This document shows positions 17,265-25,971 of a stretch of DNA of 33,532 nucleotides, in pieces; position 1 is the first letter of the stretch, and every line of letters starts with the position of its first letter. The DNA is taken from positions 1 through 33,532 of the forward strand of contig CAJOKT010000016.1 in NCBI GenBank assembly GCA_905235115.1. The letters run 5' to 3'. This stretch comes from an uncultured Peptostreptococcaceae bacterium (GTDB lineage Bacteria; Bacillota; Clostridia; Peptostreptococcales; Anaerovoracaceae). The notes beneath the pieces were generated by a model. It made no database searches and was not told the origin of the DNA. It saw nothing but the letters and a program-made list of their open reading frames with translations. A program made the translations under genes and the position numbers.

Positions 17265-17639
17265 TTATAATACTTCCGGAGCCAATGAAACGATCTTCAT
17301 AAAGCCCTTATCTCTAAGTTCTCTGGCAACAGGCCCAAAGATACGTGTACCCTTAGGATTCTTGTCGTCTTTTCCGCCGATGATGACGGCAGCGTTCTGA
17401 TCGAACTTAACATATGAACCGTCATGACGTCTTACGCCATGCTTCGTCCTAACCACTACGGCCTTGACGACGTCGCCCTTCTTGACGACTCCGCCGGGTG
17501 TCGCGTCTTTAACGGCGCAGACGATGATGTCTCCGATGTTCGCATACTGACGGCTTGTTCCGCCCAGGATGCGGATGCAAAGGAGCTCCTTAGCGCCGGA
17601 ATTGTCAGCAACTTTTAATCTTGTTTCTGTCTGAATCAT
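17265..17639 (-). CDS. rplN: Large-subunit ribosomal protein uL14
   Basis: 124 residues. Begins [20 protein letters not shown] and contains RYANIGD-like [40 protein letters not shown] and the C-terminal [24 protein letters not shown]. It is a beta-barrel protein at the subunit interface that makes bridges to 16S rRNA and is the RsfS contact site. It lies 15 nt after rpsQ. Confidence 0.98.
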   Translation of the reverse strand: MIQTETRLKVADNSGAKELLCIRILGGTSRQYANIGDIIVCAVKDATPGGVVKKGDVVKAVVVRTKHGVRRHDGSYVKFDQNAAVIIGGKDDKNPKGTRIFGPVARELRDKGFMKIVSLAPEVL

Positions 17640-17654
17640 TATCCGTTGCCTCCC

Positions 17655-17915
17655 TTACTTAACTTTCTCAATGATAGAAACAAGTCTCCATCTCTTGTCC
17701 TTTGAAAGGGGTCTCGTTTCCATGATCCTTACTTTGTCGCCGACCTGGCATTCATTGTTCTCGTCGTGAGCCTTGACCTTCTTTGTCCTCTTGACAGCCT
17801 TGCCGTAAAGGGGGTGTCTTATGAAGTCTTCCATTGCTACAACGATGGTCTTGTCCATCTTGTCGGATACTACGATGCCGACCTTGGTCTTTCTTGCGTT
17901 TCTGTCAACTGCCAT
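17655..17915 (-). CDS. rpsQ: Small-subunit ribosomal protein uS17
   Basis: 86 residues. The conserved OB fold reads [62 protein letters not shown]. It is a primary 16S rRNA-binding protein needed for early 30S assembly. Position between rpmC and rplN is standard. Confidence 0.98.
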   Translation of the reverse strand: MAVDRNARKTKVGIVVSDKMDKTIVVAMEDFIRHPLYGKAVKRTKKVKAHDENNECQVGDKVRIMETRPLSKDKRWRLVSIIEKVK

Positions 17916-17933
17916 AATTCTTCCTCCTTTCCT

Positions 17934-18122
17934 TTATACTTCTCTCTCTTTGAGGATCGTCTTTGCTCTTGCGATATCCTTCTTGAGTTCTCTCATCTTC
18001 ACAGGATTCTCCAGCTGGCCGGTAACATGCTGGAACCTGAGATTGAAAAGTTCTTTTTTCATCTTATCGAGTTCGGTGTTGAGTTCGATCTCGGTCATCT
18101 CTCTCATTTTCTTTAATTCCAT
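17934..18122 (-). CDS. rpmC: Large-subunit ribosomal protein uL29
   Basis: 62 residues, two-helix protein. [49 protein letters not shown] shows the uL29 signature KELFNLRFQ and the IARxxT end. It lies at the peptide exit tunnel beside L23, where trigger factor docks. Its start codon shares one base with the rplP stop (TAATG), so translation is probably coupled. Confidence 0.97.
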   Translation of the reverse strand: MELKKMREMTEIELNTELDKMKKELFNLRFQHVTGQLENPVKMRELKKDIARAKTILKEREV

Positions 18123-18553
18123 TATGCTTCACCGCCTTCCGCCTGCTTCTCCTTCACTAAGAACTTGCACTTAATGGGGAGCTTGTTGGCTGCGAGTCTC
18201 ATAGCCTCTCTTGCTGTTTCCTCGCTGACTCCGTCGATCTCGAACATCACTCTGCCGGGCTTGACTACCGCTACCCAGTACTCGGGAGCACCTTTACCGG
18301 AACCCATACGTACTTCGGCCGGCTTCTTCGTTACCGGTTTGTGAGGGAAGATCTTGATATATACCTTACCACCTCTCTTGATAGACCTGGTCATTGCCAC
18401 ACGGGCGGCCTCGATCTGATTTGAGGTGATCCATGCACATTCCTGTGCAACTAATCCATATGAGCCATAGGTAATGGTGTTGCCCTTTGTGGCCACACCT
18501 GTCATTCTACCCCTGTGCTGTCTTCTGTACTTGACACGTTTTGGCATTAACAT
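18122..18553 (-). CDS. rplP: Large-subunit ribosomal protein uL16
   Basis: 143 residues. Starts [21 protein letters not shown]; contains the conserved [27 protein letters not shown] and [23 protein letters not shown]. It binds late in 50S assembly near the A site. GGAGG lies 9 nt before the ATG at 18553. It overlaps rpmC by one base. Confidence 0.98.
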   Translation of the reverse strand: MLMPKRVKYRRQHRGRMTGVATKGNTITYGSYGLVAQECAWITSNQIEAARVAMTRSIKRGGKVYIKIFPHKPVTKKPAEVRMGSGKGAPEYWVAVVKPGRVMFEIDGVSEETAREAMRLAANKLPIKCKFLVKEKQAEGGEA

Positions 18554-18577
18554 GGCTTAGTTCCTCCTTTCCAAATT

Positions 18578-19453
18578 CTATGCTTCAGTTGTCTCCGCCG
18601 GTTCCTGAGCCTCAGTTTCCTGTGGTTCAACTATGGGAGCGGGCTTCGGTGTCTTTCTGATCCTGGGAGTTGCCTTGGGGGCTTCTTCCTTCTGGAATCT
18701 GTCGTTCCTTCTGCCTTCTCTCCTGTCCGATCTTCCGCCATCTCTTCTTGCGCCGTCTCTTCTCTGTCTCTTGTCGCCCTTCTTCTCGCGCTTTTCCTCG
18801 GGGATCGCGCTCTTAAGACCCTTGTCAAGGACTTCACCGTGGTTGATCCAGACCTTTACGCCGATCCTTCCGTAGGTGGTGTCAGCTTCTGCAAAACCAT
18901 AGTCGATGTCGGCTCTCAATGTGTGCAGAGGAACATTTCCTTCGGAATACTTCTCGGATCTTGCGATCTCGGCTCCGCCGAGTCTTCCGGATACTACTAC
19001 CTTGATGCCCTTGGCTCCGGCCTTCATGGTCCTTGAGATCTGCTGCTTCATCGCTCTTCTGAAGGATGTACGTCTCTCAAGGGACTGTGCGACTGCTTCG
19101 GCGCTCAACTGCGCATCTAATTCGGGACGTCTGATCTCGATGATCTCGATCTCTACTTCTTTGCCTGTTAGTTTTACCAGGTCTTTCTTGATAGCATCGA
19201 TGCCGTCGCCTGATCTTCCGATGACCATGCCCGGCTTGGCTGTCATGACGTTAGCTCTGATCTTGCTGCCTGAGGGTCTCTCAATAACGACCTTGGCAAC
19301 TCCCGCGGCATAAAGCTTCTTTGTGATGTACTCTCTTACCTTGTTGTCCTCGATAAGATTGTCAGCAAAATTCTTTTTGTCTGCATACCATTTGGAGTCC
19401 CAGTCTTTGATGACGCCTACTCTGAATCCATGTGGACTGACTTTCTGACCCAT
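18578..19453 (-). CDS. rpsC: Small-subunit ribosomal protein uS3 with a long charged C-terminal tail
   Basis: 291 residues; the usual length is about 215-235. Residues 1-215 are normal S3: [20 protein letters not shown], the KH domain with [17 protein letters not shown] (74-90) and the C-terminal domain to [15 protein letters not shown] (198-212). Residues 216-257 are Arg/Lys/Asp-rich with many RRD and GRR steps, then 258-291 are Pro/Glu/Thr-rich. S3 guards the mRNA entry channel with S4 and S5. The tail codons keep frame to the stop at 18578, so it is not a read-through error. Confidence 0.97.
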   Translation of the reverse strand: MGQKVSPHGFRVGVIKDWDSKWYADKKNFADNLIEDNKVREYITKKLYAAGVAKVVIERPSGSKIRANVMTAKPGMVIGRSGDGIDAIKKDLVKLTGKEVEIEIIEIRRPELDAQLSAEAVAQSLERRTSFRRAMKQQISRTMKAGAKGIKVVVSGRLGGAEIARSEKYSEGNVPLHTLRADIDYGFAEADTTYGRIGVKVWINHGEVLDKGLKSAIPEEKREKKGDKRQRRDGARRDGGRSDRREGRRNDRFQKEEAPKATPRIRKTPKPAPIVEPQETEAQEPAETTEA

Positions 19454-19465
19454 GTGCCAACCTCC

Positions 19466-19801
19466 TTATTCCTTCTCCCTAAGAGTCACTCCGATGTGGC
19501 TTGACCTCTTAAGGATGATCGATGCTCTACCCTGAGAACCGGCTCTCCATCTCTTCATTGTGGGGCCCTGGTTCGCGTAGATCTCTGCTACGTATAAATT
19601 GTCGGGATCCAGATCGAAATTGTTCTCAGCATTGGCTTTTGCGGAATTCACTACCTTCTCGACGAGGGCGCTGCCCTTGCCGGGAGTGAACTTCAGGATA
19701 GCCAGAGCTTCGTTCAGATCCTTGCCTCTTACTAAATCACAAACGGGCTGTAATTTGACAGGAGACATTCTGACATATTTGGCAACTGCTTTTGCTTCCA
19801 T
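19466..19801 (-). CDS. rplV: Large-subunit ribosomal protein uL22
   Basis: 111 residues. It begins MEAKAVAKYVRMSPVKLQPVCDLVRGKDL, with the long beta-hairpin expected around KANAENNFDLDPDNLYVAEIYANQGP and ending RGRASII-like SQGRASIILKRSSHIGVTLREKE. The hairpin lines the exit tunnel. Sits between rpsS and rpsC with 12-15 nt gaps. Confidence 0.97.
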   Translation of the reverse strand: MEAKAVAKYVRMSPVKLQPVCDLVRGKDLNEALAILKFTPGKGSALVEKVVNSAKANAENNFDLDPDNLYVAEIYANQGPTMKRWRAGSQGRASIILKRSSHIGVTLREKE

Positions 19802-19816
19802 TTTTTTCTCCTTTCC

Positions 19817-20095
19817 TTATCTGCCCTTTGTGGCCTTATCAGAGGCGTGACCTCTGAATGTTCTTGTCGGAGCAAACTCACCGAGTCTGTGACCGACCAT
19901 ATCTTCTGTGATATATACAGGGACGTGCTTTCTGCCGTCATGCACTGCTATGGTGTGTCCAACCATCTGCGGGAAGATCGTTGATGGTCTTGACCATGTC
20001 TTGATAACTTTCTTCTCGTTGGATGCATTTAACTCTTCGATAGCCTTAAGCAGCTTGGCGTCTACAAAAGGTCCCTTTTTGAGTGATCTTGACAT
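19817..20095 (-). CDS. rpsS: Small-subunit ribosomal protein uS19
   Basis: 92 residues, family length. [20 protein letters not shown] is the invariant start, followed by [32 protein letters not shown] and [15 protein letters not shown]. It lies in the 30S head with S13 and contacts A-site tRNA. It is flanked by rplB and rplV. Confidence 0.98.
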   Translation of the reverse strand: MSRSLKKGPFVDAKLLKAIEELNASNEKKVIKTWSRPSTIFPQMVGHTIAVHDGRKHVPVYITEDMVGHRLGEFAPTRTFRGHASDKATKGR

Positions 20096-20115
20096 TCTGT
20101 TTTTTGCTCCTTTCT

Positions 20116-20949
20116 TTATTTCTCATTCCTTCTCTTGACGATGTACTTGTTGGAATCCTTGTTCCTCTTCCTCGTCTTATATCCAAGAGCAGGCTTGCCC
20201 CAAGGTGTAACGGGGCTCTTTCTGCCGACGGGCGCTCTGCCTTCGCCGCCGCCATGGGGATGGTCGTTGGGGTTCATTACGGAACCTCTTACTGTGGGCC
20301 TGATTCCCATGTGTCTCTTGCGTCCGGCCTTTCCGATCTGTATGTTGGCGGATTCTTCGTTTCCGACCTCACCGATGGTGGCCTTACATCTCATTGAGAC
20401 CTTGCGGACTTCTCCGGACGGAAGTCTTACCTGTGCGTAAGCGCCTTCCTTAGCCATGAGCTGTGCGCCGTTTCCGGCTGATCTTGCAAGCTGTCCGCCT
20501 TTGCCGGGCTTGAGCTCCACGTTGTGGATGATCGTACCGACGGGGATGTTTGCCAGGGGAAGAGCGTTTCCAACCACGATGTCTGCGTCGGGTCCGGAAA
20601 CGATGGTCTGTCCCACTTCCAGCTTGCCGGGAGCAATGATGTATCTCTTTTCACCGTCTGCATAAGTGATGAGGGCGATATTTGCGGTCCTGTTGGGATC
20701 GTATTCGATGGATGTTACTTTTCCGGGAACTCCGTCCTTATCTCTCTTGAAGTCGATGATCCTGTACTTGGCTCTTGTGCCGCCGCCCTTATGTCTGACG
20801 GTGATCCTTCCGGTGTTGTTCCTTCCGGAGTGCTTCTTCAGCGTTACTGTCAATGACTTTTCGGGGGTATCCTTTGTGATCTCCTCAAATGTGGAGACCG
20901 TCATTCCTCTTAAGCCCGGGGTAGTCGGTTTGTATTTTCTGATTCCCAT
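20116..20949 (-). CDS. rplB: Large-subunit ribosomal protein uL2
   Basis: 277 residues, standard length. Starts [21 protein letters not shown]; includes [46 protein letters not shown] and the C-terminal [15 protein letters not shown], which holds the histidine required near the peptidyl-transferase centre. It is a primary 23S-binding protein needed for subunit joining and peptide-bond formation. Flanked by rplW and rpsS. Confidence 0.98.
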   Translation of the reverse strand: MGIRKYKPTTPGLRGMTVSTFEEITKDTPEKSLTVTLKKHSGRNNTGRITVRHKGGGTRAKYRIIDFKRDKDGVPGKVTSIEYDPNRTANIALITYADGEKRYIIAPGKLEVGQTIVSGPDADIVVGNALPLANIPVGTIIHNVELKPGKGGQLARSAGNGAQLMAKEGAYAQVRLPSGEVRKVSMRCKATIGEVGNEESANIQIGKAGRKRHMGIRPTVRGSVMNPNDHPHGGGEGRAPVGRKSPVTPWGKPALGYKTRKRNKDSNKYIVKRRNEK

Positions 20950-20967
20950 TTTCCTCTACCTCCTAAA

Positions 20968-21258
20968 TTATAATCCCTGGAAGAATTCGATCTCTTTGCT
21001 CCCGGGTGTGAGAGTGACGATCGCCTTCTTGTAGGAAGGCGTCAGACCGGAATATCTTCCCATTCTCTTTAACTTACCGCTGTAGTTCATGATGTTGACC
21101 TTGGCAACTTCTACTCCGAAGATCTCTTCGACGGCAAGCTTGACCTGCGTCTTGTTGGCTTCCTTGGCGACCTTGAAAGTGTATTTCCTGTCTGCCGCCA
21201 CGTCCATGCTCTGTTCAGAGATGACAGGAGTCAGTATTACGTCATATGCGCTTTTCAT
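20968..21258 (-). CDS. rplW: Large-subunit ribosomal protein uL23
   Basis: 96 residues. It begins [19 protein letters not shown] and contains [24 protein letters not shown] and the C-terminal [16 protein letters not shown]. It lies at the exit tunnel as the docking site for trigger factor and SRP. Its ATG shares one base with the rplD stop (TAATG), pointing to coupled translation. Confidence 0.98.
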   Translation of the reverse strand: MKSAYDVILTPVISEQSMDVAADRKYTFKVAKEANKTQVKLAVEEIFGVEVAKVNIMNYSGKLKRMGRYSGLTPSYKKAIVTLTPGSKEIEFFQGL

Positions 21259-21881
21259 TATTTGTACACCTCCTCGATCAACTTGACCGCCTCTTCGGTA
21301 ACGATGAAGCTTTCGTGATTGATGATCTCATAAACGTTCATCGTTGTCGCAAGGACGGTTCTTACTCCGGGGATATTGTTAGCGGACTTGACTACGTTCT
21401 CGTCCTTTTCCGCCGTTACGATGAGGGCCTTCTTGCCGGCCTTGACTGCTTCAAGGAACTTTATCATGTCCTTTGTCTTGGGCTCATCGAATTTAAGTTC
21501 GTTTACTACGATTATTTCGTTCTCCGCCACCTTTGAAGAGAGAGCAGACTTCATTGCAAGTCTTCTCAGCTTCCTGGGAAGAGTGTATCTGTAATCCCTG
21601 GGCTTCGGAGCGAACACTACGCCGCCTCCTACCTGTGAGGGGTCTGTGGAGTGTCCCTGTCTGTGACGGCCTGTACCCTTCTGTCTGAAAGGCTTGCGGC
21701 CTCCTCCTCTGACTTCGCCTCTGGTCTTTGCGGACTGAGTGCCCTGTCTCTGGTTTGCCAGGTAGTTCTTGACTACTGCGTGAACCGCAAATTCGTTCGG
21801 GGTGATCGCAAAGATCTCATCGTTCAGTTCGATGGTGCCTGCATTAGCTCCCTGCATATCCAGCATTGTAACCTGTGCCAT
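21258..21881 (-). CDS. rplD: Large-subunit ribosomal protein uL4
   Basis: 207 residues from ATG at 21881, preceded at 7 nt by AAGGAGG; the in-frame ATG at 21899 lies upstream of that site. It reads [20 protein letters not shown], then the tunnel loop with [35 protein letters not shown]. In E. coli L4 represses the S10 operon through the leader RNA; the structured leader here is a candidate target. Between rplC and rplW. Confidence 0.97.
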   Translation of the reverse strand: MAQVTMLDMQGANAGTIELNDEIFAITPNEFAVHAVVKNYLANQRQGTQSAKTRGEVRGGGRKPFRQKGTGRHRQGHSTDPSQVGGGVVFAPKPRDYRYTLPRKLRRLAMKSALSSKVAENEIIVVNELKFDEPKTKDMIKFLEAVKAGKKALIVTAEKDENVVKSANNIPGVRTVLATTMNVYEIINHESFIVTEEAVKLIEEVYK

Positions 21882-21905
21882 TTTGTCTCCTCCTTTCACC
21901 CAGAA

Positions 21906-22541
21906 TTATTTGCCCTGACCTTTGACCGCATACTGAACGCGGACCAGGCCGCCTTTGTTTCCGGGGATCGCTCCCTTGATCAGCATGAGGTTTCTGTCTG
22001 CGATAACTTTTACCAAGACCACATTCTGTACTGTGACTGTGTCTCTTCCTGTTCTTCCAGGACCTTCATTACCCTTGAAGACTCTTGACGGATATGTGGC
22101 TGCTGCCAGACCGCCGGGAAGTCTCTTGTGCTTTGAACCGTGGGTCATGGGGCCGCGTCTGTGATGATGTCTCTTGATGTTGCCCTGAGTTCCCTTACCT
22201 TTTGAGGTACCGGTCACGTCGAGTTTGGAACCTTCTTCAAACTCGGCTGCTGTGATGATCTGCCCTACCTCGTAGGTGTCTCCTTCGTCCGGTCTGAATT
22301 CCGCAAGATACCTCTTGGGAGCTACGCCGGCCTTTTCGAAGTGACCTGTCATCGGCTTGTTGACCCTCTGAGGCTTCTGATCCTCGAAGCCTACCTGGAC
22401 CGCATCGTATCCGTCTGTCTCAACTGTCTTTACCTGAGTTACGACTTCGGGACCTGCTTCAACGACTGTTACGGGGATCACGTTTCCCTCTTCGTCGAAG
22501 ATCTGGGTCATGCCCATTTTCTTTCCTAAGATTGCTTTCAT
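21906..22541 (-). CDS. rplC: Large-subunit ribosomal protein uL3
   Basis: 211 residues. Opens [20 protein letters not shown], with the central [30 protein letters not shown] (residues about 131-160), the loop that reaches the peptidyl-transferase centre. It is an early 50S assembly protein. An 88-nt gap separates it from rpsJ, longer than most in this cluster, with a clean GGAGG before the start and no further gene in it. Confidence 0.98.
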   Translation of the reverse strand: MKAILGKKMGMTQIFDEEGNVIPVTVVEAGPEVVTQVKTVETDGYDAVQVGFEDQKPQRVNKPMTGHFEKAGVAPKRYLAEFRPDEGDTYEVGQIITAAEFEEGSKLDVTGTSKGKGTQGNIKRHHHRRGPMTHGSKHKRLPGGLAAATYPSRVFKGNEGPGRTGRDTVTVQNVVLVKVIADRNLMLIKGAIPGNKGGLVRVQYAVKGQGK

Positions 22542-22629
22542 TGATTTCCTCCAAATCTTACATTGGAACTCTCTGGTTTGGCTTTCGCCCTCTCATGAGT
22601 TCTTACCAAGGGGAGTACCCTTAACTGAC

Positions 22630-22938
22630 TTATTTGATCTCTACTTCAACGCCCGCCGGCAGGTTCAGCTTTGTGAGAGCCTGTGTGGTATTGGGTGTCG
22701 CGTTAGTGATGTCGATCAATCTCTTGTGAGTTCTCTGCTCGAACTGTTCGCGGGAGTCCTTATACTTGTGCACCGCTCTGATGATGGTGACCACTTCCCT
22801 GTCTGTGGGAAGAGGTATGGGACCGCTGACGTCCGCTCCGGTCTTCTTGACCGTGTCGATGATCTTCTGTGCGCACTGATCAAGAAGTGCGTGATCATAA
22901 GCTTTGAGTTTGATCCTGATCTTGTCTTTACCGCTCAT
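22630..22938 (-). CDS. rpsJ: Small-subunit ribosomal protein uS10
   Basis: 102 residues. It begins [20 protein letters not shown] and contains [41 protein letters not shown], diagnostic of S10/NusE. Besides its role in the 30S head it pairs with NusB in antitermination. It is the first gene of the S10 operon, about 240 nt after the predicted start of transcription. Confidence 0.98.
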   Translation of the reverse strand: MSGKDKIRIKLKAYDHALLDQCAQKIIDTVKKTGADVSGPIPLPTDREVVTIIRAVHKYKDSREQFEQRTHKRLIDITNATPNTTQALTKLNLPAGVEVEIK

Positions 22939-22996
22939 TTTTTCCTCCTTGTTTGTCTTTCGTACTGTTTTCGCTATGCTCCGTACAGGGGCTCAC

Positions 22997-23114
22997 GCCT
23001 TGTTTTTCAAGGCTTCAGGCGGTTCTGTCGCCTTCTTACACGCTTACGTGTGTTTTCTGCTTTTGTTCTCAAAGCAAAACGCAAGGCGAGTCCCTTCGCC
23101 CGGATCTGGTCCGG
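22997..23114 (-). promoter_or_regulatory. Hairpin-rich 5' leader of the S10 operon
   Basis: Five or more short stems line up in the roughly 240-nt leader: TCCGG/CCGGA type (23100-23114), AAAGC/GCTTT type (23059-23075), ACACG/CGTGT (23038-23051), AGGCG/CGCCT (23017-23033) and a perfect 6-bp GCCTTG/CAAGGC with a 5-nt loop (22997-23013). None is followed by a T-run. This may be an autoregulatory leader, as in the L4-controlled S10 leader of E. coli, but it does not obviously copy that structure. Confidence 0.55.
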
Positions 23115-23184
23115 ACAATTGCTCCGCGGAAATTACCAGATAGCCCTGCAACTTCCCGCATCTACGCCTTAAGCAAGCTCTCTA

Positions 23185-23213
23185 ATTATATTCGAAGGAA
23201 AAGTCAAATGCAA
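23185..23213 (-). promoter_or_regulatory. Probable promoter of the S10 operon
   Basis: On the minus strand a perfect TATAAT (23185-23190) follows a weak -35 TTGCAT (23208-23213) by 17 nt, in an A/T-rich stretch. Start of transcription would be near 23178. No other candidate is seen between the preA terminator and rpsJ. Confidence 0.65.
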
Positions 23214-23267
23214 GCATTTTTTTAATTATTTTTCAGGCTTTTTCAGGGTGCTTTATCACAGCAAAGT

Positions 23268-23331
23268 CCTTGATTTTCAAGGCTTCGCGCCATGCGACAT
23301 TTTTACACGCGTGCTGGCGTACGTTTTTTGC
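23268..23331 (-). repeat. Imperfect direct repeat, second copy at 22998-23060
   Basis: The plus strand here starts CCTTGATTTTCAAGGCTTC, continues with a G/C-rich stretch, then TTTTACACGC and ends in TTTTTTGC. The copy at 22998-23060 starts CCTTGTTTTTCAAGGCTTC (one difference in 19), continues similarly with TTACACGC, and ends TTTTCTGC. One copy is upstream of the S10 promoter and one is in the leader. The rest of 23214-23414 holds no gene I can support. Confidence 0.6.
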
Positions 23332-23414
23332 TCCTCCCAGGCACCATATCTTGGGTTTTCCACAGCAAAATCCACCATATATGTCCATTTAGAGCAAAAC
23401 ATCCCGCCCGCCCA

Positions 23415-23439
23415 CTAAAAAAACCGCCAAAGGCGGTTT
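23415..23439 (-). terminator. Intrinsic terminator after preA
   Basis: AAACCGCC (23432-23439) pairs with GGCGGTTT (23421-23428) around a 3-nt loop on the minus strand, followed by a T-run. It lies 17 nt past the preA stop and ends the nine-gene operon. Flanking CACTA/TAGTG extends the symmetry, so it could work in both directions. Confidence 0.88.
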
Positions 23440-23456
23440 AGTGATCCCACGCAATA

Positions 23457-24968
23457 TTATCTTTTTATGGTCTTCTTTGCGGTCCTTACGGCCTTCGCGC
23501 TGCAGACCAGCCTGCAGAGATGACAGCCCACGCAGTTGGAGCCTATGAGGACAGGTCTCCTGGTCTCCTCGTCGAACCGGATGGCCTGGTGGCCTCCGTC
23601 CCTGCAGGAGATGTAGCATCTTCCGCATCCGTTGCAGTGATCGTAGTCAAAGACCGGCAGCAGTACAGTGTCACGCTCGATGCTGGTGTGATCCACCACG
23701 GTGCCGGCCGCACCGCCGACGAGCATATCCAGGGAAGTGATGCCCTTGCACTTCATGTACTCTTCCAGCCCCTCCCTGAGGTCGTCTACGATCCTGTAGC
23801 CGTACTGCATCACCGCCGTAGTAGCCTGTACGCTTCCTGCGCCAAGAAGAATGAATTCCAGCGCGTCACGCCAGGTCTCGACGCCGCCGATCCCGCTGAG
23901 GTGCATGTCCTCCAGTTCTTCGCATCTCGACATGTCGGATATGAATCTCAGGGCGATGGGTTTGACAGCCGCCCCGGAGTATCCGCCCACGATGGACTTG
24001 CCCCGGACTGCGGGCTTAGCCACGAGATTGTCTATGTCCACGCCCGTGATCGAGTTTAAGGTATTGATGGCTGATATCCCATCTGCTCCTCCCCGTTTCG
24101 CGGCCAGCGCCATTGGCACCATGTCAGCCACGTTTGGCGTGAGCTTGACGAGGATGGGTAAGGATGTTCCTCTCCGCGTGGCCCTGGTGAACCTCTCGAT
24201 CAGTTCCCCGGACTGGCCTATGGTCACACCCAGGTCTCTCGCCTCCATGTTCGGGCAGGAGAAGTTGCACTCGATGACTGCGGCCCCCGCCTCCTCACAT
24301 CTTGCGGCCAGGTACGTCCATTCCTCCTCATTCTGCCCCATTATCGAAGCGATGATCACCTTTGACGGAAACTCCCTCCTGAGCCTCTCGAAGATCTCCA
24401 TGTTTTCCTCGACGCTGTGGTCGGAGAGCTGTTCTATGTTCTTGAATCCGCAGAACGAATTGGAGTGATTCCTTATGGCAGAAAACCTGGGCGACGTCTC
24501 GTGCTGCGGGAAATTACAGATGGTCTTGAAGGATACGCCTGCCCATCCCGCTTCGAACGCGCGGCGGCACATGTCGTAATTGCTGGACACTACCGACGAG
24601 GACAGGATGAACGGATTCTCAAGCTTTACCCCGCATATGTCCGCGGAGATATCCACGTCCTCCACGATGTGCGGCGGAAGGTCGGACCCGTCCTCCCTTA
24701 GGGCAGTGAAGAGTTTCTTAATGGCAACGGGTTGTTTTGGGCCGTTGATCACGCAGGCCTTCTCACAGGGCGCGTCACAGCGGCTGCAGTCATGGGACAG
24801 CTTCCTGTCAGCCCCGATATAGTTCCTGAAAAACAGAGATCTCAGTATGTCTCCCGCAGGCACGCCTTCAGGACACGCCTTGGCGCACAGAGGGTCATGA
24901 CACAGCAGACACCTGCTGACCTCAGATATGTCATAATATAATTTGAATTTTCTTATATCTGTGTTCAT
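23457..24968 (-). CDS. preA: PreA-like dihydropyrimidine dehydrogenase with an extra N-terminal Fe-S domain
   Basis: 503 residues from ATG at 24968, which has AAGGAAG upstream; the ATG at 25001 does not. Predicted to reduce uracil or thymine to the dihydro form, or the reverse. Residues 1-100 hold two Cys clusters (C20-LLC-HDPLC-AKAC and C61-SRC-DAPC-EKAC), like the Fe-S domain at the N-terminus of PreT and GltD. Residues 108-420 are the FMN TIM barrel with NFSCPN, C238 matching the catalytic cysteine of mammalian DPD. Two 4Fe-4S clusters follow (C445/448/451/455 and C479/482/485/489). The FAD/NAD(P)H domain of PreT is missing from the protein and from the window, so the electron donor may be ferredoxin. 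It follows psuG by 96 nt. Confidence 0.88.
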   Translation of the reverse strand: MNTDIRKFKLYYDISEVSRCLLCHDPLCAKACPEGVPAGDILRSLFFRNYIGADRKLSHDCSRCDAPCEKACVINGPKQPVAIKKLFTALREDGSDLPPHIVEDVDISADICGVKLENPFILSSSVVSSNYDMCRRAFEAGWAGVSFKTICNFPQHETSPRFSAIRNHSNSFCGFKNIEQLSDHSVEENMEIFERLRREFPSKVIIASIMGQNEEEWTYLAARCEEAGAAVIECNFSCPNMEARDLGVTIGQSGELIERFTRATRRGTSLPILVKLTPNVADMVPMALAAKRGGADGISAINTLNSITGVDIDNLVAKPAVRGKSIVGGYSGAAVKPIALRFISDMSRCEELEDMHLSGIGGVETWRDALEFILLGAGSVQATTAVMQYGYRIVDDLREGLEEYMKCKGITSLDMLVGGAAGTVVDHTSIERDTVLLPVFDYDHCNGCGRCYISCRDGGHQAIRFDEETRRPVLIGSNCVGCHLCRLVCSAKAVRTAKKTIKR

Positions 24969-25064
24969 ATCGTCTTCCTTTCTTTCTTTTCGTTGCTGCA
25001 CCTGCGCAAAACATCCGCCCCCCGGGTTTCCCGGTCATGTCCCGCATACCCTGCGCGCTTACGT

Positions 25065-25970
25065 CTATTCCGCCAGTCCCTTTGCGATCTCCGCTCCCAC
25101 TGCAGCGTTGTTCAGCACCAGCTTGATGTTGGCTTCCAGGCTTCTTCCCTCGGTCAGATCCTTGACCTTTGAAAGCAGATAAGGAGTGATCCTCTTGCCG
25201 GTAACTCCGTCTCTCTCGCAGTCAGCCAGGGCCTCCTGAATGTAGCCGTCCATCTCCTCGAATGGGATCTCATCCTCCTCAGGGACCGGGCAGGTCACCA
25301 GAACTCCTCCCGGAAGTTCCAGGGCGTCCTTGGTCTTGATCATGTCGGCGATCTCCCTGGGATCATCCATGCGGAGTTCAGCCATCACTCCCGACCTTCT
25401 GGAGTAGAAGGCGGGTATCTCGTCTGCTCCGTAGCAGACCACGGGCACTCCCTTGGTCTCCAGATATTCCATGGTTGCGGGAATGTCCAGAATGGACTTG
25501 CAGCCCGCGCACACCACGGTCACGTTGGTGGTCTTGAATTCCTCCAGGTCCGCGGAGATGTCGAAGGACTCTCCCGCTCCCCTGTGGACGCCGCCGATGC
25601 CGCCGGTGACGAAGACCTTGATCCCTGCCATGGCTGCGGCCATCATGGTGCCTGCCACGGTGGTGGCTCCGTCCATCTTCTTTGAGATGACCAGGGGCAT
25701 GTCTCTTCTGGATACTTTGAGGACTCCCCTGGCTGTTCCCAGGTACTCGATCTCCTCAGGGGTGAGACCCACTCTGATCTCGCCGCCGATGATGGCGACG
25801 GTGGCGGGCACTGCGCCGTGCTCCCTGATGACCTTCTCCACGTTGAGTGCGGTCTCCACGTTTCTGGGGTACGGCATGCCGTGGGCTATGATGGTGGACT
25901 CCAGCGCCACCACCGGTCTTCCCTGCTCCAGAGCCTCTTTAACTTCCGGTTTTATTCTAAGATGATCCAT
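25065..25970 (-). CDS. psuG: Pseudouridine-5'-phosphate glycosidase
   Basis: 301 residues, family length. It splits pseudouridine 5'-phosphate reversibly to uracil and ribose 5-phosphate. The expected active-site residues are visible: E24 in ALESTIIAHGMP, D141 in FDISADL for the metal, and K158 in VVCAGCKSILD for the Schiff base, as in E. coli YeiN. Glycine-rich FVTGGIGGVHRGAGES is at 120-135. It starts 1 nt after psuK stops, with GGAG in the psuK end, so the two are surely co-translated. Uracil released here is the substrate of PreA encoded next. Confidence 0.95.
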   Translation of the reverse strand: MDHLRIKPEVKEALEQGRPVVALESTIIAHGMPYPRNVETALNVEKVIREHGAVPATVAIIGGEIRVGLTPEEIEYLGTARGVLKVSRRDMPLVISKKMDGATTVAGTMMAAAMAGIKVFVTGGIGGVHRGAGESFDISADLEEFKTTNVTVVCAGCKSILDIPATMEYLETKGVPVVCYGADEIPAFYSRRSGVMAELRMDDPREIADMIKTKDALELPGGVLVTCPVPEEDEIPFEEMDGYIQEALADCERDGVTGKRITPYLLSKVKDLTEGRSLEANIKLVLNNAAVGAEIAKGLAE

Positions 25971-25971
25971 T

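Noticed and set aside
22653-23172. Plus-strand frame of 220 codons near the S10 leader
   Set aside because: It crosses rpsJ antisense and the hairpin leader, with no ribosome binding site and no family features.
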